Under the pieces are notes generated by a model. It made no database searches, had not been told where the DNA came from, and worked only from the letters and a program-made list of their open reading frames with translations. Shown here in pieces: positions 27,603 to 36,192 of a stretch of 64,000 bases of DNA. Numbering within the stretch: position 1 is the first letter of the stretch; each line of letters starts with the position of its first letter. A program made the position numbers and the translations under genes. The stretch covers positions 1 through 64,000 of the forward strand of contig NZ_RQVL01000012.1 in the NCBI RefSeq assembly GCF_003992005.1, given 5' to 3'. Source of the DNA: Veillonella sp. VA139. Lineage in GTDB: Bacteria > Bacillota > Negativicutes > Veillonellales > Veillonellaceae.

Positions 27603-28562
27603 TTATTGTCCTAACACACGTAATAATTGGTATAAAGAAGTATCTAAAGGATACTCACATGTTGCGGCATCTTCATAGGCTATGGCATCAATATGATTGC
27701 AATGAACCCCTATCAGATGATGTGTATGCCCTTCTAATAAAGCACGTACTCCCGCCTCTCCTAAGCGAGCAGCCATTAGTGCATCATAGGCAGACGGTGA
27801 GCCACCGCGTTGTAAATACCCTAAGACAGTCACAGAAGGTGCATAGGATGTATTCTCTTTAATATGTTGGGCCACTTCAAAGGCGCTGTACGCGCCTTCC
27901 GCAACGATGATAATACTATTCTTTTTACCATTCCGAGTCGTATTTTCTAATGATTCTTTTACCTCTTCTAATGTCATTGGTACCTCTGGTGTCAGCACCA
28001 CCTCAGCACCACATGCAACGCCTGCGTACACAGCAATATGCCCCGCATGGCGACCCATCACTTCTACAATAGCTACCCGATCATGAGCCGTAGAGGTATC
28101 ACGAATTTTGCTCACCCCATCAATGATGGTATTAAGAGCTGTATCAAAACCAATTGTATAATCGGTACCATTCATATCTTTATCAATAGTGCCAGGAATT
28201 GTCACCGTAGGTAGTCCTAAGTCAGACAACACTTTGGCACCACACATAGATCCATCACCACCAACAACGACTAAAGCATCAATGCCATGACGACGCAAAT
28301 TGTCATAGCCCCTTTGTTGATGTTCAGGTTCTTTAAATTCAAGACAACGGGAAGATTTTAAAATCGTTCCACCTTTGTTCACAATATTCCCTACACTGCG
28401 TCGAGTCATAGGAATAAAGTCTTCTTCTAAAACGCCCAAAAAGCCTCGCTGTATTCCTACTACATCGAGGCCTTCATATATTGCACTTCTTGTTACGGAA
28501 CGAATGACTGCATTCATTCCTGGTGCATCTCCACCACTTGTTAAAATACCTATTCGTTTCAT
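27603..28562 (-). CDS. pfkA: ATP-dependent 6-phosphofructokinase
   Basis: A 319-aa PfkA that phosphorylates fructose 6-phosphate in glycolysis. ILTSGGDAPGMNAVIR, the ATP site VVVGGDGSM, the catalytic TIDKDMNGTDYTIGFDTA and EVMGRHAGHIAVYAG are all present, and the length is standard for the bacterial short form. The ATG at 28562 has AAGGTG six bases upstream; the GTG three codons earlier overlaps the preceding stop. It lies one base after the shikimate-kinase-like gene, so the two are coupled. Confidence 0.97.
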   Translation of the reverse strand: MKRIGILTSGGDAPGMNAVIRSVTRSAIYEGLDVVGIQRGFLGVLEEDFIPMTRRSVGNIVNKGGTILKSSRCLEFKEPEHQQRGYDNLRRHGIDALVVVGGDGSMCGAKVLSDLGLPTVTIPGTIDKDMNGTDYTIGFDTALNTIIDGVSKIRDTSTAHDRVAIVEVMGRHAGHIAVYAGVACGAEVVLTPEVPMTLEEVKESLENTTRNGKKNSIIIVAEGAYSAFEVAQHIKENTSYAPSVTVLGYLQRGGSPSAYDALMAARLGEAGVRALLEGHTHHLIGVHCNHIDAIAYEDAATCEYPLDTSLYQLLRVLGQ

Positions 28563-28563
28563 A

Positions 28564-29127
28564 TTATTCACCTTGGTGTACTTTTCGCCGTTTAAAATAT
28601 ATACCTTTAGACTTTACTGATGCATCAATACTAGTAACGAGTTCATCAGTATGACTGTGCGTCGTATCTAATACATGGTCACATTTACGATATAATGGTT
28701 TCCACCTACGCATCATCCATGCTACATAACCAGCTACATCATCATAATTCATCGTCGGTCGTTTACCAACCCAACGATTAACGCGATTCACAATTCTGTA
28801 ATGTGAGGCACGTATGCCCACAATAAAGGAATACTTTTGCATATACCGCAATGTACGCATATCGATAGGGAAATTTCCACCTACGGAAATCACCGCTTCA
28901 TGATACATAACAACCTTTTTAATCACTTCAAACTCAGCACGGCGAAAGGCCTTTTCGCCTATTGTCTTAAAAATATCAGCAATAGGCATATTATATCGTT
29001 TCTCTAATATTCGATCCGTGTCAACAAATTGCCAGCCTTTGGCATCCGCTAAATTTCGACCTAAGTGACTTTTCCCGCTCCCCATAGAACCAATGAGGAT
29101 AATGTTTCTCTTGATAGTCGTTTTCAT
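28564..29127 (-). CDS. Shikimate kinase-like P-loop protein
   Basis: About 187 aa. Walker A LIGSMGSGKSHLGRNLA, WQFVDTDR (the shikimate-binding Asp region) and GEKAFRRAEFEVI match AroK. However, the substrate-binding Gly-Gly-Gly of AroK reads VGGN, and the lid Arg region reads GKRPTMNYD with a long C-terminal extension. It may be an altered shikimate kinase or a relative with another substrate. The chosen start at 29127 has a weak ribosome site; the frame is open to 29208. It lies between the pilus operon and pfkA. Confidence 0.7.
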   Translation of the reverse strand: MKTTIKRNIILIGSMGSGKSHLGRNLADAKGWQFVDTDRILEKRYNMPIADIFKTIGEKAFRRAEFEVIKKVVMYHEAVISVGGNFPIDMRTLRYMQKYSFIVGIRASHYRIVNRVNRWVGKRPTMNYDDVAGYVAWMMRRWKPLYRKCDHVLDTTHSHTDELVTSIDASVKSKGIYFKRRKVHQGE

Positions 29128-29213
29128 GTTATATAATATCTCATTCTTCAATCTAGTAGTAATTTTTAACTTTATTTTACTATACTCGACTATACTTTGA
29201 CAAACCATTAAGG

Positions 29214-29741
29214 CTATTTTTTAGTATTTTCATGAATCTTACATTGTAATGTCGTAACACCTTGCATGTGAATAATTTTTTCTATAGTAATTCCTAAGGT
29301 AGGGTGCACCTTTTGCATGCCCGCTAACCACTGCACCATATCTAGGGTAGATCCTTGTACTACCACATCTAGAGCCTCTTCTTCTTTATGAGTACTCACT
29401 ATCACCAAAGGTGTATCTCCAATGGTGGACAACACCAAATGATACAAACCTTCTAAGTCTAACATATTGTCATTCAATTGTTTCACAAATTGATAACTTT
29501 CACTGTTTAAAAATGTTGTTTCTGCCTCCTGTGAAAGTATCTCTTCATCAATCTCTGAGGAAATTAGTTTCGTTTCTCCTTGAAAGTACACCATCATACT
29601 AATGCTAATAGCCCCCACACAACAGTACACACTAATGACTAGGAGTAGACTTCTTTTGGGAATGGGCAGAGCTTTCCACAGTGCCTGTAATACGACTGCG
29701 GTATAGTGTAGTTCCGGATTCTTTTTCCACCACTTCATCAT
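29214..29741 (-). CDS. PilO-like inner-membrane pilus alignment protein
   Basis: A 175-aa protein with one N-terminal membrane helix (RSLLLVISVYCCVGAISISMMVYF), a short helical stretch and an alpha/beta C-terminal domain, the layout of PilO. The assignment rests mainly on position after PilM-like and PilN-like genes, because sequence similarity is weak. A GGAGGT ribosome site lies ten bases before the ATG at 29741. The gene overlaps the PilN-like gene by 110 bases in another frame, which is unusually long. Confidence 0.65.
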   Translation of the reverse strand: MMKWWKKNPELHYTAVVLQALWKALPIPKRSLLLVISVYCCVGAISISMMVYFQGETKLISSEIDEEILSQEAETTFLNSESYQFVKQLNDNMLDLEGLYHLVLSTIGDTPLVIVSTHKEEEALDVVVQGSTLDMVQWLAGMQKVHPTLGITIEKIIHMQGVTTLQCKIHENTKK

Positions 29742-30183
29742 AGTGACGGTGACCTCCTAATCGACTCAACACCAAACTAAACTGATGTAATTCATTTTCA
29801 TTCCTTCCTCTAGCTTCCACATACCATTGGTTCATAGTAGACCACTCCACCAATTGGATGTGATATGTATTCGAAGCATCTAATAAGTATATACATTCCT
29901 TTAACGTCCCCTGCAGCGGTGCTTCTTCTTTTTTATTTTCATAAACCATAGCTTCATACACACTATGAGCTTCCTTAGCATCAATATGATGTGAAAATAC
30001 CTCTGTTTGTTTTTCAACCATATCTTGATACTCACTATATGCTTTTGTGCCCATCGCCACAGAACCTACTAATATAACAATCAATAGAGCCAATACAGTC
30101 CACCATATATGTTTATACCGAATATACCAACACATCCACTGTATATCCGGCTCTATGAAATTAAAATTCTCCTTATTTTCCAT
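29632..30183 (-). CDS. PilN-like pilus assembly protein
   Basis: A 183-aa bitopic protein: a short cytoplasmic N-terminus (MENKENFNFIEPDIQ, PilN-like), one membrane helix (WWTVLALLIVILVGSVAM), a heptad-like helix and a soluble domain. PilN binds PilM with its N-terminus and PilO with its periplasmic part. It follows the PilM-like gene with an 11-base overlap. Confidence 0.68.
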   Translation of the reverse strand: MENKENFNFIEPDIQWMCWYIRYKHIWWTVLALLIVILVGSVAMGTKAYSEYQDMVEKQTEVFSHHIDAKEAHSVYEAMVYENKKEEAPLQGTLKECIYLLDASNTYHIQLVEWSTMNQWYVEARGRNENELHQFSLVLSRLGGHRHYDEVVEKESGTTLYRSRITGTVESSAHSQKKSTPSH

Positions 30184-31006
30184 CAGTAAGTAACCTAATC
30201 GCTAATCCCATTGCCATTTCATGTGTTATATTTTGTGGATTGTAATCGGCTCCCCTATCAACCACATGAATGGAAACTTGTTCGATGGTACCATACTTCT
30301 CTAAAATGGATTCATACTCTGTTTCTTTTTCTTCCTTAAAACCAACTACAACAGCACCTTTAGGATAGGGTACATTAAATTTCTGACTCTCTTCATATAC
30401 AGTCTCACACGCAGCTAACACAGTTTCTACATCAGTATCCACTAGAGTATGACTAGTGCAGAACTTATCATTCCATAACGATACTCGCACCTTATCCTCT
30501 TCTGGAGTGATACAAAGCATAGATGATTCTCGACCACGGCTGAATGCAAGCGGTGCTGGCCAGTAATCGATAACACAAAGATTACCCCCTCCTTGTTGAA
30601 TCCCTCGAGCCGCCTGTTTGATTTGTTTTCGTTCTAATGCCACAATGAGAACAAACATTAATTCATCCGTTGTGCCAGGTCGAGAGGCAAAATCTATCGC
30701 CACTGGACATTCTTCACTATCAAATAATCTCTTTCCTTCCCGTTTTGTAAATAAGTATTGCTCTAATTTATCCATTTTCGGAGTTTCCATATGCACCGAT
30801 TGCAAGGGGCTTTCAAAAACGCACCCCACTGGAATATCTGATTCTCCATAGTTTTCAAAAAATTCTTTTGTATCCTCCTCTATTTCACTACGTCGTCGTT
30901 GTGCTATCACATCTTCCACAACTACAGTTTTTCCCATTTTATAGGCTTTGATTCCCACAATTTCATCATTTCCTATGGCAATGGCCATTACTCGTTTGCT
31001 TTTCAT
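30173..31006 (-). CDS. PilM-like actin-fold pilus protein
   Basis: A 277-aa soluble protein. It starts RVMAIAIGNDEIVGIKAY, reminiscent of the phosphate-1 segment of PilM/FtsA-type proteins, and ends with EMAMGLAIRL like the PilM end (AVGLALR). The canonical ATP motifs are poorly kept. Identification depends on its position just before PilN- and PilO-like genes. Confidence 0.65.
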   Translation of the reverse strand: MKSKRVMAIAIGNDEIVGIKAYKMGKTVVVEDVIAQRRRSEIEEDTKEFFENYGESDIPVGCVFESPLQSVHMETPKMDKLEQYLFTKREGKRLFDSEECPVAIDFASRPGTTDELMFVLIVALERKQIKQAARGIQQGGGNLCVIDYWPAPLAFSRGRESSMLCITPEEDKVRVSLWNDKFCTSHTLVDTDVETVLAACETVYEESQKFNVPYPKGAVVVGFKEEKETEYESILEKYGTIEQVSIHVVDRGADYNPQNITHEMAMGLAIRLLTDGK

Positions 31007-31017
31007 CTTACATCTCC

Positions 31018-31458
31018 TTATTCTTGTACCCAGTCTATGCGTGTTGTGTCAAACATATCATCCTTATAAAGGGCAGAAAAATATACATCCTTCCTCACAT
31101 TTGTTCCCGATTCCATATCGCTACAAATTAGCCGTAAACAATATCGTCGAGGTTCTCGCTCTTTATATAGGATTGCTTCTATCCGTTCTGTATCTGTTTC
31201 TTCTAGTACATACTTTGGCGAACCACTACCAGAAATTTCTTTCTCATGGGCAAGGAAAAATTCTTTCCTGGTTCCTAGAACAATTCCTCGTTCTATCCCA
31301 TATTGACATCGCACAAACCGATATTCATCAATCATGCTTTGATAGGTGACTTGCATCGTTTGTTGCCACGCAGCCCAAGCCCCCATAATTGTCATAGCCA
31401 TCAATAAAATCATGTACGAAACAAAACCATTTTTCTTCCTCCCGTTCCACTTCAACAT
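31018..31458 (-). CDS. PilX-like pilus-operon protein
   Basis: A 146-aa protein with a single N-terminal hydrophobic helix after a basic stretch (KKNGFVSYMILLMAMTIMGA), resembling a PilX-type or degenerate prepilin leader. The Glu at +5 that is typical of pilins is absent. The rest is soluble, with two Cys that could form a disulfide. It lies within the pilus operon and is probably a minor structural or assembly protein. Confidence 0.6.
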   Translation of the reverse strand: MLKWNGRKKNGFVSYMILLMAMTIMGAWAAWQQTMQVTYQSMIDEYRFVRCQYGIERGIVLGTRKEFFLAHEKEISGSGSPKYVLEETDTERIEAILYKEREPRRYCLRLICSDMESGTNVRKDVYFSALYKDDMFDTTRIDWVQE

Positions 31459-31500
31459 ATACGATCTCCTTCTATGCCATTTCTAACTACTTAGCCTTGC

Positions 31501-32100
31501 TTAGTGTGTATGTTGTAATCCCTCTATATATGTTGCATACGGTAAGATACCCGTCTGAACTTGGTAATGATTCTGTCCGCCTTCCATAAGTTGAATATAA
31601 GATCGCCACCAATAGGGATGCACTTCAGAATACCAATGTAAATTAATAAGACCATTTGATTGTTCTTGAAAAAACAGTTTGTTTTGTGGAAATACATGTA
31701 TCTGTCCTATCTTGGGACTAACTTCACTTTCTGTGATAGCTTGTAATTGTCCATCTGAAAGGATAATCACAAAGGCATCTTGATAGACCCGTATTCTCCA
31801 ATTAGAAGGAGATACTAACCAGGAACCATCTTCACTGACTTGTGGCTGTTTCTCACTATAGCGAAGACGATTCATTATCTGTATACGACTAAACCTAGCA
31901 TCTAATAATAACTCATGGCGATGATGCAACATATGCAGCCACTTCATACTATGAGAAGCAATTAAAAAGAATCCCGTTACTATGACGACTAGCAATAAAC
32001 AACCTATTAGTGCTTCGATTAATAGAAAGCCTCCTATCTGTATATGTCTCTTACTATTCTTCTTTCTACAAAACAAATAGAACATATTTTCTACCTTCAT
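31501..32100 (-). CDS. Minor pilin (prepilin leader with Glu+5)
   Basis: A 199-aa protein with a long basic leader, then G|FLLIEALIGCLLLVVIVTG, a type III prepilin cleavage site with Glu at position 5 of the mature chain. The C-terminal domain is large (about 170 residues). It resembles PilW/ComGF-like minor pilins that prime pilus assembly. Confidence 0.75.
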   Translation of the reverse strand: MKVENMFYLFCRKKNSKRHIQIGGFLLIEALIGCLLLVVIVTGFFLIASHSMKWLHMLHHRHELLLDARFSRIQIMNRLRYSEKQPQVSEDGSWLVSPSNWRIRVYQDAFVIILSDGQLQAITESEVSPKIGQIHVFPQNKLFFQEQSNGLINLHWYSEVHPYWWRSYIQLMEGGQNHYQVQTGILPYATYIEGLQHTH

Positions 32101-32174
32101 CTATACTATACTACTTATTTAGTAATTTGTAAATACTATTGTTCGATATTTTTATATTTTTAGAACATATGATA
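32101..32174. other. AT-rich gap within the pilus operon
   Basis: 74 bases, noncoding and very AT-rich, between two minor pilin genes. I see no clear promoter or terminator hairpin, so the operon probably continues. Confidence 0.4.
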
Positions 32175-32549
32175 CTATCTATTGTATTTCATAAGATACG
32201 TTCTAAATCGATGCTTTTCTTCTCCATTTCGATAAGCAATAACGGTGAGTACCGGAATCTCCCCTAGTTTCGTATCCACAATTCTCTGAAAGCGAATATC
32301 TCCTACAGAAGGAAGTATTTCACTTTCAACATGTCCAGTAGTTGCATAGGTTACTTTCCCCTCTTCCATATACAAAATCATAGCTTGCAAAGTTCTATCT
32401 TCATCCATCATCTTCTTATATTGTTGGATGCTACTCATCATAAGTACAAATAAAGTGGAACATAATAGACTCATGACAAACAGCGAAGCTAATACATCCA
32501 TGTAGAGAAATCCCTCTTGTTGTACTTTCAATATTTTGATTCCTCCCAC
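32175..32549 (-). CDS. Minor pilin-like protein (Asp at +5)
   Basis: A 124-aa protein with the leader QQEG|FLYMDVLASLFVMSLL; the usual Glu+5 is Asp, a conservative change seen in some minor pilins. The start overlaps the preceding gene by 22 bases. It is probably a low-abundance subunit related to PilV/GspI. Confidence 0.7.
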   Translation of the reverse strand: MGGIKILKVQQEGFLYMDVLASLFVMSLLCSTLFVLMMSSIQQYKKMMDEDRTLQAMILYMEEGKVTYATTGHVESEILPSVGDIRFQRIVDTKLGEIPVLTVIAYRNGEEKHRFRTYLMKYNR

Positions 32550-33001
32550 CGTACACGCCCCGATTGACGAGCAAAAATAAAAGTCCGTTTATAACGAATC
32601 ACCGTATCTACTAAAGTAACGGTAAACACTTTCCCTACCGCCTTATGACCAGTAAATCGTAATATTGGAGATGTGCCAGTAAATTCAATGTACATAGACG
32701 GAGGCAGCTCATGATAAGTAATAGAATTTGACTCGTTAATATAGCCATACTGCCTTCTTCCTAATAGGATATGATTGCCACCACTACGTTGCAAATTGCC
32801 ATACAAGGTAGCCATCTGCATACGCTTAATATGCGCAAATAAAATACGTCCTTCCCGATCAAATTGGTAGTACTCTCGTTGTTCTCCATTATGTAACAAC
32901 AACACCATGCCAATGATAAGAGAACAAATCGTCATATACAATACAACTTCCACTAATAAAGAACCTTCTTCTGGGTGCTTAGGTACTTTCATCATAGCCA
33001 C
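32528..33001 (-). CDS. Minor pilin (GspH/FimT-like)
   Basis: A 157-aa protein with the prepilin site PEEG|SLLVEVVLYMTICSLII, including Glu at +5. The C-terminal region has the beta-rich pattern of GspH/FimT-like minor pilins (RRQYGYINESNSITYHEL). The start overlaps the prepilin peptidase gene by 10 bases. Confidence 0.75.
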   Translation of the reverse strand: MAMMKVPKHPEEGSLLVEVVLYMTICSLIIGMVLLLHNGEQREYYQFDREGRILFAHIKRMQMATLYGNLQRSGGNHILLGRRQYGYINESNSITYHELPPSMYIEFTGTSPILRFTGHKAVGKVFTVTLVDTVIRYKRTFIFARQSGRVRWEESKY

Positions 33002-33603
33002 CTCTCAAAAGGGTAGATGAATAATAAAATCGTTGCCATACTGAAGGAAGGACCAAAGGGAATATAGGTATGATTCGGAGATGTAATACGCCACACACAA
33101 CTGTACAAGATGCCAATCATAGAGGAAAGTCCGCATAATGCCAAGCATTCCACCGATGTGAGCCAACAACTAATGGCCATCAACCATTTGATGTCACCTA
33201 ATCCCACACCACCACGGCTAAACCAGCGTAATGACCACCACAATCCGCCCATACAAAGAGCATTGATGACTATCATCAGCACATCACCATTACCTATCCA
33301 CTGGTAAACAAATCCACATATACAAATTAGAATAGCTCCCTCATCGGGAAGAATATAATATAGCTTATCGATGGTTGATCCCCAAAAGAGCGTTACCTCC
33401 AGCATATAAAGAAGTCCCAGTTCATAGATATTCATAATGTATCCGACTTGATAGGCATAGCAAAGCCCTACTGTCCCTATGATATGAGCAAAGATGGACA
33501 TAAGGCACCACATACTATGTGTTTTCATATAGGTCCAAGAAACAATGAGATAGAGGCTTGCAACTCCTGTGACACCAGCAATACCTCCTAGCACATACTC
33601 CAT
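32992..33603 (-). CDS. Prepilin peptidase (A24), short form without the methylase domain
   Basis: A 203-aa polytopic protein with about 7 helices. The two aspartates of the A24 aspartyl protease family are seen in DKLYYILPDEGAI and GVGLGDIKWL (the GxGD motif). The N-terminal cytoplasmic zinc and N-methyltransferase domain of full-length PilD is missing. It would cleave the leaders of the pilins encoded around it. Confidence 0.85.
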   Translation of the reverse strand: MEYVLGGIAGVTGVASLYLIVSWTYMKTHSMWCLMSIFAHIIGTVGLCYAYQVGYIMNIYELGLLYMLEVTLFWGSTIDKLYYILPDEGAILICICGFVYQWIGNGDVLMIVINALCMGGLWWSLRWFSRGGVGLGDIKWLMAISCWLTSVECLALCGLSSMIGILYSCVWRITSPNHTYIPFGPSFSMATILLFIYPFERWL

Positions 33604-33625
33604 ATTTCCCTCTTCCTTCTACTAA

Positions 33626-34003
33626 TTAATTGTCAGCATCAGGTGCTGTGACAGCAATATGTTTACCTTTACCACCTTCATTTTGTACACTGGTGATTGT
33701 GTACTCGCCCCCTTTAGGAGTTTTCACATGTTCTGTCAAATACCCTTCTTTGTACAATGTATCTACAGTCGGTACTGTATCGGTAGATTGTTCCATCATA
33801 TACAGCTGCGCTGCGTTGGAAATCGTTGTCACATCTGATTTAATTTTCGCTTCCTTCGCCTTGTTTGAGGCATTTAAAAATTGTGGCATTGCCAAGGATG
33901 CTAAAATGGCAATGACAGCCACAACCACCATTAATTCTACTAATGTAAATCCATCTTGTTGCTTCCGTTGTCGTAAAGACAAACGTTGTCGAAGTGCTTC
34001 CAT
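33626..34003 (-). CDS. Type IV major pilin
   Basis: A 125-aa prepilin: a 17-residue basic leader, then the classic DG|FTLVELMVVVAVIAILA with Glu at +5 and a membrane-spanning helix that forms the fibre core. The globular domain (about 90 residues) resembles small PilA/ComGC-type pilins. It lies directly after pilC and before the peptidase gene, and is the likely main fibre subunit because it is the only one with a canonical leader. Confidence 0.9.
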   Translation of the reverse strand: MEALRQRLSLRQRKQQDGFTLVELMVVVAVIAILASLAMPQFLNASNKAKEAKIKSDVTTISNAAQLYMMEQSTDTVPTVDTLYKEGYLTEHVKTPKGGEYTITSVQNEGGKGKHIAVTAPDADN

Positions 34004-34011
34004 AATTCCTC

Positions 34012-35187
34012 CTATTGAATAACTGAAATTGAATTAAACATCGGCAGCATTACTGCTACCACAAGTAAAGCGATTATACTGCCCATAATACTGAGCATAA
34101 TAGGTTCTAACAATTGTTCTCCTCGTTTCACGATCCGTTCCAAAATTCCTTTATAATACGCATACCCTTGATCTAACATACTTTCTAGGTCACCCGTTTC
34201 TTCTCCGATGCGAAGTAAATCCCATACAAAAGAAGTTCCTAATTGCACCTCTTCTAATGAATCAGTAAATCCATGCCCTTGAGAGATACGAGTTTTCACC
34301 TCTCTTTGCAAGGTACTAGCCCAACGATTACCCCATAGCGATTCTGTCATATCCAACAGTTGTAACAAAGGTATCCCACTTTTTAAAAGTAGCTTCCAAA
34401 TCTGACACATACGTACCATCGTATAGGCCATAAGCCATTCCCTTTGTGCCATACATAGCCAAACCTTACGATGCACACTGAATTTCACAGATTCTCGTTC
34501 GTACGATTTCCATAAAAGCATACCAAATGTTAGTAAGGTAATCAGGAGATACACTCCTTTTTGTTGTAACCATGTACCTCCTGCAAAAAGGGCTGCTGTA
34601 ATCGGTGGCAATTCGATTTGCATGCTCTCAAAGACAGATTTAAATTGCGGTAAAATAAAACCCACTGCAACACCTACAAATACTATCATAAGTACCACCA
34701 AAAATGATGGGTATGTAATGGCTGATACTAATTGTTGGCGCAATCGGTGCTCCTCTTCGTACATGCTTTGAATCATCCCTAAGGACTCCACTAAAGTCCC
34801 TGATGCTTCACCCGCTTCCAGTATAGTTGTAACAATGACAGGGCAATGGTACTTGGCTAAACTTTTTGACAATGCCATACCACGTCCTACATCTTCACGA
34901 ATATCTTCATAGGGGATAGTAGATCCTTTCGTATTGGTCATCATATCTAAGGCTTTTCGTAAGGATATGCCGGCCCCCAACAACATATGTAAACGATAGG
35001 CAAAATGAATCATATGAGCTGTTTTCCATTGTTTTTTTCTTTCCTTCCCCACAACACATTCCAAATGAATCGGTGTGATAGATTGATAGGCTAGCTTTGC
35101 CTGCACTTCCTCTTCAGAGTCGCCCCATACTTTGCCTGACACTATTTTTTTATCCGTCGTAAATCCTTCATAGGTATACCAACTCAT
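34012..35187 (-). CDS. pilC: PilC/GspF platform protein
   Basis: A 391-aa inner-membrane platform with two repeats of the GspF domain. FAYRLHMLLGAGISLRKALDMM (first repeat) and MVRMCQIWKLLLKSGIPLLQ (second) are typical, each followed by a membrane-helix pair (SFLVVLMIVFVGVAVGFILP; LSIMGSIIALLVVAVMLP). It couples the PilB and PilT motors to the fibre. It follows pilT by 12 bases. Confidence 0.93.
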   Translation of the reverse strand: MSWYTYEGFTTDKKIVSGKVWGDSEEEVQAKLAYQSITPIHLECVVGKERKKQWKTAHMIHFAYRLHMLLGAGISLRKALDMMTNTKGSTIPYEDIREDVGRGMALSKSLAKYHCPVIVTTILEAGEASGTLVESLGMIQSMYEEEHRLRQQLVSAITYPSFLVVLMIVFVGVAVGFILPQFKSVFESMQIELPPITAALFAGGTWLQQKGVYLLITLLTFGMLLWKSYERESVKFSVHRKVWLCMAQREWLMAYTMVRMCQIWKLLLKSGIPLLQLLDMTESLWGNRWASTLQREVKTRISQGHGFTDSLEEVQLGTSFVWDLLRIGEETGDLESMLDQGYAYYKGILERIVKRGEQLLEPIMLSIMGSIIALLVVAVMLPMFNSISVIQ

Positions 35188-35199
35188 AGATGTTCTCCA

Positions 35200-36192
35200 C
35201 TAATTTACCTGTAATACAGACTCTAACACTGGCGATGAACCATAGATAGACCTTAACTCGGCAACTGCCATTTCCAGTGTTTTCATGGGCCTTTGCGTTT
35301 CTTGTATGGATACGATTTGTGGCTCCTTTCGTTGCCGTATCAAATTAGCCACTGCAGGGGTATTAATTAAAATGTCTCGTACCGGTATAAATCTATCGTC
35401 GATAACAACCAGTCGTTGGCAGATGACGGCTCGTAATATCTGTGAAAGTTGTGTCCGCACTTCCTCTTGTTGGTGTGCTGGAAACATGGAAATCATCCGG
35501 TTTATTGACATGGTAGCACGTTGCGTGTGCAAAGTGGCAAATACGAGGTGCCCCGTTTCCGCCGCATGTAATGCTGCTTCCAAGGTTTCCCTATCCCGTA
35601 CCTCACCAATTAAAATCACATCTGGATCTTCTCGTAATGCATCTCGAATACCGTCCGCCATATGATGAAAGTGTGTATGCAATTCCCGTTGGTGTATCAA
35701 GGACTGTTGATGATCCAATACATATTCTATGGGGTCTTCTAGTGTAATAATATGACGGCGCATACTTTCATTAATGTGCATTAAACAAGAAGTAAGAGTG
35801 TAGGATTTTCCAGAACCAGTAGCACCAGCGATAATGACCAGCCCCTCTTTGAAAGAAGATATACGGCGCAATAAATTACCTTCTTCCGATGTATCGAGGC
35901 CCGTTTTAGGAGGATACAAAATACGTAAGGTACCACCCCAACCAGAACGCCAACGGAATAGATGCACGCGGATACGTAAGCCTTCAAAAGTCATGGCTCC
36001 ATCATAGGACATCATAGTATCCGATATAGTCTGTACTTGGTCGGTTAGAAACATTAGCATGTCTTCATCAGATAATTGGTATTCCGTAGGTACTACATCC
36101 ATCCCTAATCGCCAATAGACTGTCCCACTTTGTACATGAATATCGGTAGCCCCTCGCTCAATAGCTTCGTGCAATAACTGTGGCCAAATCAT
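35200..36192 (-). CDS. pilT: PilT-type pilus retraction ATPase
   Basis: About 330 aa. Walker A AGATGSGKSYTL, Asp box HIITLEDPIEYV, Walker B REDPDVILIGEVRD and the His box ATLHTQ are all present, and the N-terminal GATDIHVQSG domain fits PilT. The ATG at 36192 overlaps the pilB stop as ATGA; the frame is open upstream to 36309 inside pilB, but those residues are not PilT-like. Confidence 0.93.
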   Translation of the reverse strand: MIWPQLLHEAIERGATDIHVQSGTVYWRLGMDVVPTEYQLSDEDMLMFLTDQVQTISDTMMSYDGAMTFEGLRIRVHLFRWRSGWGGTLRILYPPKTGLDTSEEGNLLRRISSFKEGLVIIAGATGSGKSYTLTSCLMHINESMRRHIITLEDPIEYVLDHQQSLIHQRELHTHFHHMADGIRDALREDPDVILIGEVRDRETLEAALHAAETGHLVFATLHTQRATMSINRMISMFPAHQQEEVRTQLSQILRAVICQRLVVIDDRFIPVRDILINTPAVANLIRQRKEPQIVSIQETQRPMKTLEMAVAELRSIYGSSPVLESVLQVN

